Below, in pieces: positions 8,469 to 16,477 of a stretch of 34,055 bases of DNA. Position 1 is the first letter of the stretch; each line of letters starts with the position of its first letter. The translations under genes and the position numbers were made by a program. Source of the stretch: Acidobacteriota bacterium. Lineage in GTDB: Bacteria > Acidobacteriota > Terriglobia > Terriglobales > Acidobacteriaceae. The notes under the pieces are model-generated. The model did not search any database and was not told the origin of the DNA. It worked only from the letters and a program-made list of their open reading frames with translations. Location of the stretch: NCBI GenBank assembly GCA_021846945.1, contig JAJZVZ010000038.1, forward strand, positions 1 through 34,055. Direction: 5' to 3'.

Positions 8469-9188
8469 ATGAATTACCTCCGCGTTTTCGCAATGCCGGC
8501 GGTCTTCGCTACCGCGCTTTCAGTCTCTGCGCAGCAGGCCACGCAGCCGGAGTTGAAGGTCGACTCCAGCAATCGCACACTGACCGTCACGGCCGACGAG
8601 AGCGTCAGCGCCGAGCCGGACCTCGCCATTGTGCACATCGGCTTTGAGACGCAGCCCTCCGACCCGCAAACTGCCTACGCCAACGGCGCGCGCATCTCGA
8701 ATGCGATTATTGGAGCGCTGAAACAGGCCGGTATTGCCGAGACCGACATCCGCAGCGAATCGCAGTATCTGCAGCGCGACTACACCGAACCCAAATCCCA
8801 CAAGTTCAAGCTGACCCAGCAATGGACGGTACGGACCTCGCCGAAGCGCGCCGCGGAGATTCTGGATGATGCCGTAACCGCGGGCGCAAACAGCAGCGGA
8901 GCCATCGACTGGACTGTGAAGGACGAGAGCGCCCTTGAAGAACAGGCGCTCGAGAAGGCCGCTACGCGCGCCAAGAGAAATGCCGCGGTGTTGGCTAAGG
9001 CCATGGGCGTGCAGTTGGGTGCGCTAATCTACGCCAGCAACCAGCTTTCCCGGCCAGCGTTCCCAAGGCCGATGGAAATGCGCGCACTTGCCATGGCTCG
9101 TCCGGGCGAGCCGTCGCCGCCGTTAGCCATCGAACCTCAGAAGGTAACGCGTTCGGCCAGCGTCTACGCGGTCTATGCCGTCGATTAG
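8469..9188 (+). CDS. SIMPL-domain (DUF541) exported protein
   Basis: 239 residues from ATG 8469, with TAGGAG eight bases upstream. The N-terminus MNYLRVFAMPAVFATALSVSAQQ is a signal peptide. The mature part is a single SIMPL domain: RTLTVTADESVSAEPDLAIVHIGFE is the hallmark opening, with a second block from residue 75 (NAIIGALKQAGIAETDIRSE) and a C-terminal ALEKAATRAKRNAAVLAKAMGV helix. Such periplasmic proteins form oligomeric rings and have been linked to stress tolerance, but the biochemical role is unclear. It follows trpD by 108 bases and may be a separate transcript. Confidence 0.88.
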   Translation: MNYLRVFAMPAVFATALSVSAQQATQPELKVDSSNRTLTVTADESVSAEPDLAIVHIGFETQPSDPQTAYANGARISNAIIGALKQAGIAETDIRSESQYLQRDYTEPKSHKFKLTQQWTVRTSPKRAAEILDDAVTAGANSSGAIDWTVKDESALEEQALEKAATRAKRNAAVLAKAMGVQLGALIYASNQLSRPAFPRPMEMRALAMARPGEPSPPLAIEPQKVTRSASVYAVYAVD

Positions 9189-9289
9189 CAACCGGACCTG
9201 CGCCTTATTGGCAGCGGAACAGCGGTGCGGGATACGCGCCCATCCGCCGGCACAGATTGCCTGAATCAATCCCGTCCGCCATTCATCTA

Positions 9290-9316
9290 TAGAATAGTTG
9301 TTTGAACGACTATTTA
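9290..9316 (+). promoter_or_regulatory. Imperfect palindromic operator overlapping a -10-like box (site 1)
   Basis: ATAGTTGTTTGAACGACTAT at 9294-9313 pairs 8 of 10 positions between halves. It is overlapped on its left by TAGAAT (9290-9295), a -10-like hexamer. The same layout recurs upstream of YceI (30621-30640) and, more degenerate, pirin (31289-31308). Operator end to start codon is 48 bases here, against 40 and 44 there. A repressor of the MarR/HxlR size class would be a reasonable reader; that is inference. Confidence 0.7.
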
Positions 9317-9361
9317 TTTGGGCGAACAAGATTCCGGCATATCCACGCGGAGGTTGAAACC

Positions 9362-10177
9362 ATGGCATCAAATTCGGCACGCCAGCCCACAATCTTTCTC
9401 CCTCACGGCGGCGGGCCATGCTTCTTTATGGATTGGACGTGGGGACCGGCGGACACATGGGATGCAACCCGGCGCTTTCTTGAAGGTCTGGCGGCAACCT
9501 TGCCGGCTCCGCCCAAGGCCCTCGCCGTGGTGAGCGGTCACTGGGAGGAGCCTGCTTTCACGGCCAGTGCCGCGCCCGAGCCTCAATTGATCTTCGACTA
9601 CTCCGGCTTCCCCGACCACACCTATCGCCTGACCTGGCCCGCGCCCGGCGATCCGGAGTTGGCCGCGCACGTGGCCCGGATGCTGAGCGATGCGGGACTG
9701 CAATCGAGCCTGAGCGCGGACCGCGGCTACGATCACGGTGTCTTTGTGCCGCTCAAGGTGGCATTCCCTGAGGCGAAGATTCCGGTAGTCACTCTGTCGC
9801 TGTCGGCGAGCCTTGATCCCGCGCAGCATCTTGCGGCCGGCCGCGCGCTGGCTTCGCTGCGCGACGAGGGCGTGCTGCTTGTCGCCAGCGGCATGAGCTT
9901 CCATAACCTGCGCGGCTACCTCCATCCGGAGACAGTGGAGCGCGCCCGGGCCTTTGATGTGTGGCTGACACGCGCCGTAGAGTCGCCCACGCCGGAGCGC
10001 GACATGCTGCTTACGCATTGGCGCCAGGCGCCTTTCGCCGCCTATGCGCATCCGCGCGAGGAACACCTGATTCCCCTGCTGGTGGCGGCGGGCGCGGGCG
10101 GTGACTCGCCCGGCAAGCGCATCTTCAACGACGAGCCTATGGGCGCGGCCATCAGCGCCTACCGCTTCGACGGATAA
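9362..10177 (+). CDS. Class III extradiol dioxygenase, DODA type (LigB family)
   Basis: 271 residues from ATG 9362, preceded by GGAGG at good spacing; an upstream in-frame start is not needed. The family metal ligands are visible: H15 in FLPHGGGP, H60 in VVSGHWEEP and H235 in REEHLIPLL, with RGYDHGVFVPL (H125) and GMSFHNL (H181) as further conserved active-site blocks. Homologues such as YgiD open catechol rings (4,5-DOPA dioxygenase); the natural substrate here is unknown. Enzymes of this group often occur with pirin, YceI and quinone-detoxifying genes. Here the link is through a shared operator sequence 21 kb away rather than adjacency. Confidence 0.92.
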   Translation: MASNSARQPTIFLPHGGGPCFFMDWTWGPADTWDATRRFLEGLAATLPAPPKALAVVSGHWEEPAFTASAAPEPQLIFDYSGFPDHTYRLTWPAPGDPELAAHVARMLSDAGLQSSLSADRGYDHGVFVPLKVAFPEAKIPVVTLSLSASLDPAQHLAAGRALASLRDEGVLLVASGMSFHNLRGYLHPETVERARAFDVWLTRAVESPTPERDMLLTHWRQAPFAAYAHPREEHLIPLLVAAGAGGDSPGKRIFNDEPMGAAISAYRFDG

Positions 10178-10256
10178 ATTAACGCGCACCTGCCATCCCA
10201 CAGCGCTCTTTGCAACGGAGTCAGTGTCGGCCATCGCCTCCGCTGGAATTTGCCGG

Positions 10257-10288
10257 TTGACAGCATCAAGGATGGGACTGTGTATAGT
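10257..10288 (+). promoter_or_regulatory. Candidate promoter of the rhamnonate genes
   Basis: A perfect -35 TTGACA (10257-10262) is followed by TATAGT (10283-10288) 52 bases before the amidohydrolase start. The spacer of 20 is longer than the optimum of 17, so the assignment is tentative; a regulator may be needed. Confidence 0.4.
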
Positions 10289-10339
10289 GGGTTGTGCGCG
10301 GTGGCCGTCCATGGCCCGCGCAGTACAGCGGAGTTCCCC

Positions 10340-11302
10340 ATGCGGCGGCGTGATCTTCTAAAACTTGCGGCGATGAGCGCCGGAGCACCGGCCTTTCGGC
10401 AGCTTGCGGGAGCGCAGATGCGCTCCATGCCGGTCATCGATACACATATCCATCTCTTCGACCCTACCCGTCCCGGCGGCGTTCCCTGGCCGGAAAAAGG
10501 GGATGTGATCTACAAGCCCTCGCTGCCCCCGCGTTATGCCGCTCTCTCTGCACCTCTTGGAATTGTGGGCGCCATTGCCATCGAGTGCAGTTCGCTGGCC
10601 AGCGACAACGACTGGCTGCTGAATGTGGTGGGCCGAAATCCCATCATGGTCGGCATGGTCGGTGATCTAATTCCCGGTTCGCCTTCATATCGGAAGGATC
10701 TCGACCGTCTGCATGCCAATCCGCTCTTCCTGGGAATCCGCTATGGCAATCTCTGGAATCGCGACCTGTACGTTGATATCGACAAGCCCGGTTTTGTCGA
10801 TGGCCTGAAGGCACTGGCGGAGGCCGGCCTGGTGATGGACAGCGCGAATCCCGATCCGCGCCTGATCGCCGCCGTTCTTCGCGTCACCGAGCGGGTTCCC
10901 GATCTGCGCATCGTCGTCGATCACCTTCCCAATGCGACCCTTCCCGCAGAGAAGTCCAAGCAGCGAGAGTATTGGGCGAATCTTCACCGCCTGGCGCAGA
11001 GCCCGCGGGTCTATGTGAAGCTCTCGGAGATTCCCGTGCGCACGAACGGAAAATTGATCACCGATCCCGCTTACTACCGGGCAAAGCTGGATGCAATCTG
11101 GGACGTTTTTGGAGAAGACCATGTTCTTTTCGGCAGCGATTGGCCGAACAGCGATCATGTAGCCACCTACGCGCAGACCTTTGCGATTGTCCGCGCGTAC
11201 ATAGCGGGAAAAAGCGACGGAGCTAGAGAAAAATACTTCTGGAAGAACTCGATCGCCGCCTATCGATGGAAGCCGAGAAGAGCGGATCAGCGCGCGCTAT
11301 AA
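10340..11302 (+). CDS. Amidohydrolase-2 family protein, probable exported sugar-lactonase
   Basis: 320 residues from ATG 10340 with GGAG upstream. The N-terminus MRRRDLLKLAAMSAGAPAF looks like a twin-arginine (Tat) signal with a weak hydrophobic core and an AGA-type cleavage site. The mature protein starts VIDTHIHLFDP, the metal-binding H-x-H (H36, H38) of COG3618-like amidohydrolases, with VVDHLPN in the middle and VLFGSDWPN, the catalytic Asp motif, near the end. Members include L-rhamnono-, L-fucono- and galactarolactone hydrolases. Directly downstream lie an MFS sugar-acid transporter and L-rhamnonate dehydratase, so L-rhamnono-1,4-lactonase is the best guess. If Tat export is real the lactone would be opened outside the cytoplasm. 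Confidence 0.85.
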   Translation: MRRRDLLKLAAMSAGAPAFRQLAGAQMRSMPVIDTHIHLFDPTRPGGVPWPEKGDVIYKPSLPPRYAALSAPLGIVGAIAIECSSLASDNDWLLNVVGRNPIMVGMVGDLIPGSPSYRKDLDRLHANPLFLGIRYGNLWNRDLYVDIDKPGFVDGLKALAEAGLVMDSANPDPRLIAAVLRVTERVPDLRIVVDHLPNATLPAEKSKQREYWANLHRLAQSPRVYVKLSEIPVRTNGKLITDPAYYRAKLDAIWDVFGEDHVLFGSDWPNSDHVATYAQTFAIVRAYIAGKSDGAREKYFWKNSIAAYRWKPRRADQRAL

Positions 11303-11458
11303 GTATCGGAGCATTTGAGTCGGCCCGGCAGGTAAATTTCAGCGGCGAAGCCGGCAGCGTCAGCGGATCGCCGTGTGCATCTTCAGACGAAAGCAGCAAT
11401 GCATGAGACCTCGACAACCCGGATCCGGCCCTCAATCGCAGCCGCCGAAGGCGATGCT

Positions 11459-12763
11459 ATGGTGACCGATCATAGCGATGCCGCGCCGGGCGTTCTGGAC
11501 CACGTCATTTCGCGCACGATGTGGCGGCTGGCGCCCTATTTAATGCTGCTCTACGTAGTTTCGTTTCTCGACCGCGCCAACGTCGGCTTCGCCAAGCAGG
11601 CATTGCAAAGCTCGGTGGGCATTTCAGAGAGCGCGTATGCCATGGGCGCGGGCTTGTTCTTCATCAGCTACTCACTCTGCGGATTTCCCAGCAATTTGAT
11701 CCTCCATAAGATCGGGGCCAAGGTCTGGATATCGCTGCTGCTGGTGACCTGGGGCGTGGTGTCGATGTCGACAATGTTTGTCACCGGGCCTACCTCGTTT
11801 TATCTGCTACGCCTGCTGCTGGGCATCACTGAAGCGGGCTTCTTTCCGGGCACGATTCTCTATCTCACCTACTGGTTTCCCAATCGCGTGCGCGGCCAAA
11901 TCGTGGGCCTGTTCTATCTGGGCGTGCCCATCTCGCTCGCTCTCGGCGGCCCGCTTTCCGGCCTGCTTCTGGAGATTCATTCGCGGGCGGGGCTTCAGGG
12001 CTGGCAGTGGATGTTCCTGGTGGAAGGGCTCATCGCATTGGTCCTGGGGATTACAGCCTTCTGGTATCTCGATAACAGGCCTCCCAATGCCCAATGGCTG
12101 CCGCCGGCGGAAAAGACTGCCCTGATCGAAGTATTGGCGCGCGAGGAGCAGGAACGGCGCACGATCGGACCCGCTAAGGTGTTGCCCATGCTCTTCGACC
12201 CGCACGTCCTGCGCTTTGTACTGATCTACTTTCTGATCCAGATGAGCGTCTACGGCGCCATCTTCTATCTGCCGGCCGAAATTTCGGCACTGATCCACAA
12301 GCCCGCTGGCCTTGAAGTAGGCTCCGTCTCCGCCATTCCCTGGATTTGCGCCCTGGTTGCCGTGTACTGGATTCCCAAAGCAGCGGACAGGCGGGGCAAC
12401 CACCGCCGGCTTGCGGCGCTCACGCTGTTAATCGCGGGAATTGCCAGCTTCGCGTTTCCAACGGCAGGGCCGGTGGAGGGGTTGCTGGCGCTCTCGCTGG
12501 CCGTCTCGGGCTTCATCGCCGTGCAGCCGCTCTTCTGGACATTCCCTACGGGCTACCTGGCCGACAGCGCCAAAGCCGGCGGCATTGCGTTGATCGGAAC
12601 CGGTAACCTGGGCGGGTTTCTCGCCCCCAACCTGAAGGTGTGGACCGATGAATATTTTCACTCGCAGAGCGCGGGCCTGTATCTGCTGGCCGCGATCACG
12701 GTTTTGAATGCGGGCCTGATTGCGCTCACCAAGACCCGTCACGCGCACGAAGACCATCCATAA
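11459..12763 (+). CDS. MFS transporter, anion:cation symporter type (probable rhamnonate permease)
   Basis: About 434 residues, 12 predicted helices. The segment [18 protein letters not shown] between helices 1 and 2 is characteristic of the ACS family (hexuronate, galactonate, rhamnonate and tartrate carriers), as is [20 protein letters not shown] in helix 4 and the linker. The start at ATG 11459 has GAAGG seven bases upstream; ATG 11399 is an alternative adding 20 residues. It lies between the lactonase and L-rhamnonate dehydratase on the same strand, so it probably imports L-rhamnonate. Substrate is inferred from context only. Confidence 0.9.
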   Translation: MVTDHSDAAPGVLDHVISRTMWRLAPYLMLLYVVSFLDRANVGFAKQALQSSVGISESAYAMGAGLFFISYSLCGFPSNLILHKIGAKVWISLLLVTWGVVSMSTMFVTGPTSFYLLRLLLGITEAGFFPGTILYLTYWFPNRVRGQIVGLFYLGVPISLALGGPLSGLLLEIHSRAGLQGWQWMFLVEGLIALVLGITAFWYLDNRPPNAQWLPPAEKTALIEVLAREEQERRTIGPAKVLPMLFDPHVLRFVLIYFLIQMSVYGAIFYLPAEISALIHKPAGLEVGSVSAIPWICALVAVYWIPKAADRRGNHRRLAALTLLIAGIASFAFPTAGPVEGLLALSLAVSGFIAVQPLFWTFPTGYLADSAKAGGIALIGTGNLGGFLAPNLKVWTDEYFHSQSAGLYLLAAITVLNAGLIALTKTRHAHEDHP

Positions 12764-12806
12764 GACGAAATCATCGGGAAGCATGCCCGGGAAAGAGATG
12801 TTTGGA

Positions 12807-13994
12807 ATGTCTGCGATAAAGATTCGACATGTACGCGCCTTTTACGCGCAGGGCGGAGGAGCCGATTATCACGACCAATCCGCAGGCCATTGGATCGACG
12901 ACCACATCGCCACGCCCATGGCCAAGTATCCGGCCTATCGCGCCAGCCGGCAGTCTTTCGGGCTCAACGTGCTGGGCACGCTGGTCGTCGAAATCGAAGC
13001 GGACAACGGTACGGTCGGCTTTGGCGTCAGCACCGGTGGCGAACCGGCGGCGTGGATCGTCGAGCGCCACCTCTCGCGCTTTCTCGTTGGAGCAGATCCC
13101 CGCGAGATCGAGCGCATCTGGGATCAGATGTATCTCGCCACGCTTTTCTATGGCCGCAAGGGCCTGGTGCTGAATGCCATCAGTTGCGTGGATCTGGCGC
13201 TGTGGGACCTGCTCGGGAAACTTCGCCAGGAGCCGGTATACCAGCTTCTTGGCGGCGCTGTGCGCGATGAGCTGATCTTCTACGCCACCGGAGCGCGGCC
13301 CGATCTTGCCCAGAAAATGGGATTCATCGGCGGCAAGCTGCCGCTGCGCCACGGTCCGGCGGAGGGCGCGGAAGGCATGAAAGAAAATCTGGCGCCGCTG
13401 GCCGAGATGCGCTCGCACGTAGGACCGGATTTCTGGCTGATGTACGACTGCTGGATGAGCCTCGACGTCAACTATGCCGTGCGCTTTGCCCATGCGGCTG
13501 CCGAGTACGGCCTGAAGTGGATTGAGGAAGCTCTGCCGCCCGACGACTATTGGGGCTATGCAGAGCTGCGCAAGAACGTGCCGCGCGGCATGCTGGTGAC
13601 GACCGGCGAGCACGAGGCCACGCGATGGGGCTTCCGCATGCTTCTTGAGATGGGCTGCGCGGACATCCTGCAACCTGACGTCAACTGGTGCGGCGGCATT
13701 ACAGAGCTGATCAAAATCTCGGCGCTGGCCGATGCTCACGGCGCGCTGGTCGTGCCGCACGGTTCCAGCGTTTACAGCTATCACTTCACCATCACGCGCC
13801 ACAACAGCCCGTTCTCTGAGTTCCTGATGATGGCGCCGAAGGCGGATAAGGTCGTTCCCATGTTCTCGCCGCTTCTGCTGGATGAGCCGGTGCCGGAAAA
13901 TGGACGCATGCGGCTTTCCGACGCGCCGGGATTTGGCGTTCGCCTCAATCCGGAGTGCCGGTTGCAGGCCCTACACGCCCGCAAAAATGAGTAG
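12807..13994 (+). CDS. rhmD: L-rhamnonate dehydratase (enolase superfamily)
   Basis: Removes water from L-rhamnonate to give 2-keto-3-deoxy-L-rhamnonate. Strong similarity in block order to enterobacterial Rhm[21 protein letters not shown] near the N-terminus (H33 in [11 protein letters not shown]), [20 protein letters not shown], metal ligands D214 (LMYDCWMS), E240 (KWIEEALPP) and E268 (TTGEHEA), then [10 protein letters not shown] (D291) and the catalytic His of VPHGSSVYS (H318). Numbering is from ATG 12807; ATGs at 12783 and 12798 are alternatives. 395 residues, close to the family's 400. It follows the transporter by about 43 bases and completes a lactonase-permease-dehydratase set; the aldolase is not in the window. 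Confidence 0.95.
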   Translation: MSAIKIRHVRAFYAQGGGADYHDQSAGHWIDDHIATPMAKYPAYRASRQSFGLNVLGTLVVEIEADNGTVGFGVSTGGEPAAWIVERHLSRFLVGADPREIERIWDQMYLATLFYGRKGLVLNAISCVDLALWDLLGKLRQEPVYQLLGGAVRDELIFYATGARPDLAQKMGFIGGKLPLRHGPAEGAEGMKENLAPLAEMRSHVGPDFWLMYDCWMSLDVNYAVRFAHAAAEYGLKWIEEALPPDDYWGYAELRKNVPRGMLVTTGEHEATRWGFRMLLEMGCADILQPDVNWCGGITELIKISALADAHGALVVPHGSSVYSYHFTITRHNSPFSEFLMMAPKADKVVPMFSPLLLDEPVPENGRMRLSDAPGFGVRLNPECRLQALHARKNE

Positions 13995-14024
13995 CGCCGG
14001 CAACTCTCGCGAAGCTCCCGGCGC
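13994..14024. terminator. Hairpin between convergent rhmD and ybaK-like genes
   Basis: The stem GCGCCGG / CCGGCGC with a 17-base loop begins at the rhmD stop codon. There is no T-run on either strand, so this is a weak candidate. Confidence 0.3.
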
Positions 14025-14138
14025 CGGCCTGTGAGATCGCCGGCTCCGAGGTACAACAATCCTGAAACCGCTATAAGGCCTGACTTTTGCCGGGCCCGGA
14101 TATCGCGCCGTTGCTGTTCAGCGCGATTTGAACGTCAA

Positions 14139-14621
14139 CTACGCTGCCTTTGCTGTCCGCCCCGCGGCAAATCGGATGATCTTGGGATCGGCCAGCATTC
14201 TGAAGTCCTCCCATGCCATGCGAATCAGCTCCCGGTGAGATCCCGCATTGAACGCAATCTCTTTGTCTTTCGTCAGGGTCTCGTCGGCAAACACCGGCAG
14301 ATCATAGAGATTTCCAAAGGGCGGCATTGCCCCGGTTTCACACTCGGGGAAGCGACCCTTGAACTCCTCCTCGGATGCAAGCGTGGCAGTCCTGGCATTG
14401 GTTGCCTTTCTCAGCATCTCCAGATCCACGTGAAATGTCGCAGGAAGAACGGCCATGACCAGCTGACCGTCCAATTTCACGATCACTGTCTTGGCCAGCT
14501 CCTTTCCCGGAATATGGGCCAACCCGGCAATGCCCTGTGCCGTGTACGCAGGCGAGTGGGAGATGACAACGTACTTGATGTTGTTTCTGTCGAGATATTC
14601 CTTCAACCTTGGGAGTGGCAT
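14139..14621 (-). CDS. YbaK/ProX-type aminoacyl-tRNA deacylase domain protein
   Basis: 160 residues from ATG 14619-14621, preceded by AAGGAGGTAGCT, a near-perfect ribosome-binding site; the frame opens eight codons earlier but that start is inferior. It is a single YbaK domain: LKEYLDRNNIKYVVISHSPAYTAQ at the start, ELAKTVIVKLDGQLVMAVLPA with the catalytic-type Lys (K44), and the ETGAMPPFG loop (the GxxxP-like substrate loop). Such stand-alone domains hydrolyse mischarged tRNAs (Cys/Ala-tRNAPro, Ser-tRNA). It lies 130 bases downstream of the adenosine-specific kinase on the same strand, near the EF-P-like gene, suggesting a translation-related cluster. Amino-acid specificity cannot be read. 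Confidence 0.88.
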   Translation of the reverse strand: MPLPRLKEYLDRNNIKYVVISHSPAYTAQGIAGLAHIPGKELAKTVIVKLDGQLVMAVLPATFHVDLEMLRKATNARTATLASEEEFKGRFPECETGAMPPFGNLYDLPVFADETLTKDKEIAFNAGSHRELIRMAWEDFRMLADPKIIRFAAGRTAKAA

Positions 14622-14751
14622 AGCTACCTCCTTCTTCGGCCCCATTTACAGCGCGAGGCGAACAGGCGCTGTAACTTCAATCACGCGCATCAACCAGCCT
14701 CAAATCGCGATCAGAGATGCGAAGTCAGCCGGGTCGCGAGCCGGGACTCGA

Positions 14752-15237
14752 CTAACGTTTGTAGCCAATCGTGCGCAGCAGATCGTGGCGCCATACAACG
14801 TCATCGTCTCCCTCAACGCCTTTGGGAGAGCTGCCGTCGATGACGCCCAGTATGCCCTGACCCTGCTCGCTCTTTGCCACCACCACCTCGACCGGATTGG
14901 CCGTTGCGCAGAAGATGGAACACACCTCCGGAACATTGCGGATCGCATTCAGAACATTGATGGGGTACGCATTTTGAAGCATCAGGACGAAGGCATGACC
15001 GGCCGCCATGGCCTGGGCGTTCCGGATCGCGGTCTCGCGCAAAGCCTGATCGTTCCCCTCGGAGCGGATCAGACAAGCGCCGGAGCTTTCGTTGAAGGCC
15101 AGGCCAAATCTGGCTTGCGGCGCCGTCGTCACGATTGCTTCGTAGATATCCTCCACCGTCTTGATGAAGTGCGACTGGCCAACAATGATGTTGGTTTCAG
15201 CCGGCATCTCCATGGGTACTGCAAGCAACTCGACCAT
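14752..15237 (-). CDS. Adenosine-specific kinase family protein (archaeal type)
   Basis: 161 residues from ATG 15235-15237, which has AGGGA six bases upstream; ATG 15243 and ATG 15264 (overlapping the previous stop as TAATG) are alternatives. Nearly every block of the family is present: LLAVPMEMPAETNIIVGQSH, FIKTVEDIYEAI, FGLAFNESSG, GNDQAL, AGHAFVLMLQNAYPINVLNA, VPEVCSIFCATANPVEVVVA, EQGQGILGVIDGSSP. Known members, mostly archaeal and thermophilic, bind adenosine/AMP and phosphorylate adenosine. It is single-domain and cytosolic. It is directly downstream of and probably co-translated with the EF-P-like gene. Confidence 0.92.
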   Translation of the reverse strand: MVELLAVPMEMPAETNIIVGQSHFIKTVEDIYEAIVTTAPQARFGLAFNESSGACLIRSEGNDQALRETAIRNAQAMAAGHAFVLMLQNAYPINVLNAIRNVPEVCSIFCATANPVEVVVAKSEQGQGILGVIDGSSPKGVEGDDDVVWRHDLLRTIGYKR

Positions 15238-15263
15238 ACTCATTCCCTGTCCCCGGACCTCCA

Positions 15264-15845
15264 TTATGCGCTCTTCTTGTGCTGCGTTCGAACCCTTTCA
15301 ACGTACCTGCCTGTTTTCATGTCGATACTGACTGTCTCGCCGGGAGCAACGAACAACGGGACCTGAACGGACAGGCCATTTTCAAGGGTGGCTTCCTTCT
15401 TGCTCGAATCCTGCTGCGAGCGGGTGGGCGGCGCAGTGCTGACGACCCGAGCCTCGATCGTGTCAGGCAACACCACACTGATGGGTTCTTCCTCAAAAAA
15501 TTCGGCTTGCACTTCCGCCCCGGCCTCAAGAAATTTCTCTGCAAGGCCAAGGCTCTCGGAGGGAAACTCAACCTGCTCGAACGAATCCAGTCTCAGAAAT
15601 GTGCAGGTGTTGCCGTTGCCGTAAAGAAACTCCACCCTGCGCCGCTCAAGCTCCAGGTTCTCCAGCCGTTCCTGAGGGCGAAAGTGCTGGTCCCAGATGC
15701 GGCCGCTGCGCACATTTGAGAGCCGCGTCCGCACCGTACCTGCCATCTTGGCCGCGCCGGCCCGGGCTTCCACTTCGACGACCCGATAGATCTGCCCATC
15801 AATCCGAAGCGCCATGCCTTCCCTCAACTCGGACGCCGTCACCAT
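15264..15845 (-). CDS. Elongation factor P-like protein with altered lysine loop
   Basis: EF-P binds stalled ribosomes and relieves polyproline pausing. 193 residues from ATG 15843-15845 with GGTGGAG upstream (GTG 15857 is an alternative). Domain I: MVTASELREGMALRIDGQIY; domain II: RRVEFLYGNGNTCTFLRLDSFEQVE; domain III: LPDTIEARVV and ATLENGLSVQVPLFVAPGETVSIDMKTGRYVERV, all EF-P. Counting back from the conserved L-x-N, K33 aligns exactly with the lysine that is modified in E. coli EF-P (K34). However, the surrounding PGKGxA is replaced by GAAKMAG. It is therefore a divergent paralogue rather than a standard efp. First gene of a minus-strand set with the kinase and YbaK domain. Confidence 0.9.
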   Translation of the reverse strand: MVTASELREGMALRIDGQIYRVVEVEARAGAAKMAGTVRTRLSNVRSGRIWDQHFRPQERLENLELERRRVEFLYGNGNTCTFLRLDSFEQVEFPSESLGLAEKFLEAGAEVQAEFFEEEPISVVLPDTIEARVVSTAPPTRSQQDSSKKEATLENGLSVQVPLFVAPGETVSIDMKTGRYVERVRTQHKKSA

Positions 15846-16477
15846 AGACTTCTCCACCTATCTCTGCCGCCTTGTCGCGTCGTCGCCTGCCCGATGTTTA
15901 ACTGCGCAGGGCAAATCCTCTCTCATTTGCCAGCACTATCTCCCGGTAATGGAGGAAGTGTGACACCGCCCGCGAAAATACGCCAGCCACACGCGGCTCC
16001 CCGGGGATCAGTAATCCTATTCTGGACCCAAAGAGGCGCCGCTCAGTGATACCTGTCACCTGCTGCCGCGAGTGGGATCACTCGTGCAAGTTGCTGAATC
16101 TTCGCCCCCCAGAGCGGACACGCTGGTTGCATGATCTGTTCCCTAAGTCATTTCTGTGCCCTGAGATGGGCCTCGTCGATCTCCTTTGGATACTCCCGCG
16201 AATGCCGGCGTTTTCATGGCTCCTACCAGTAAGGATGCCCAGCTTCGTGCGAGCCCGGCCACGCTGCGATGCAGCCGCCGTTCCGGCATCGAGAGGTTTA
16301 CCGGCGGCGCGCCGCAACAAAGGATCGGCACGTGGAAAATTCGCCAAGCATCCGCCAGGAAAATTACTCAGATCGTAGTTGAGAATTTTGACGCAGAAAC
16401 GGGAGAAATGCAAGCGCGACTCGCCGCCTGATTCCTTCCGTCCAATTGCTCGGCCTCCGATGCTCTACGATGGCTGC
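15846..16477. other. About 630 bases without a supported gene
   Basis: Short frames on both strands lack ribosome-binding sites and recognisable products. The interval must contain the minus-strand promoter for the EF-P-like gene. It shows small inverted repeats, such as GAGTGGGATCACTC near 16072-16085. Composition is less GC-rich in places than the genes on either side. It could hold an unrecognised RNA or a decayed repeat; I cannot identify one. Confidence 0.5.

Noticed and set aside
9368..10312. 314-codon minus-strand frame opposite the dioxygenase
   Set aside because: Shadow frame: the plus strand has the family's metal ligands and a proper start.
12771..13802. 343-codon minus-strand frame opposite rhmD
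   Set aside because: Shadow of L-rhamnonate dehydratase, whose catalytic residues are all intact on the plus strand.
16046..16431. Short open frames in the 630-base gap
   Set aside because: No ribosome-binding site, no conserved motif and conflicting frames on both strands; the region is reported as non-coding instead.
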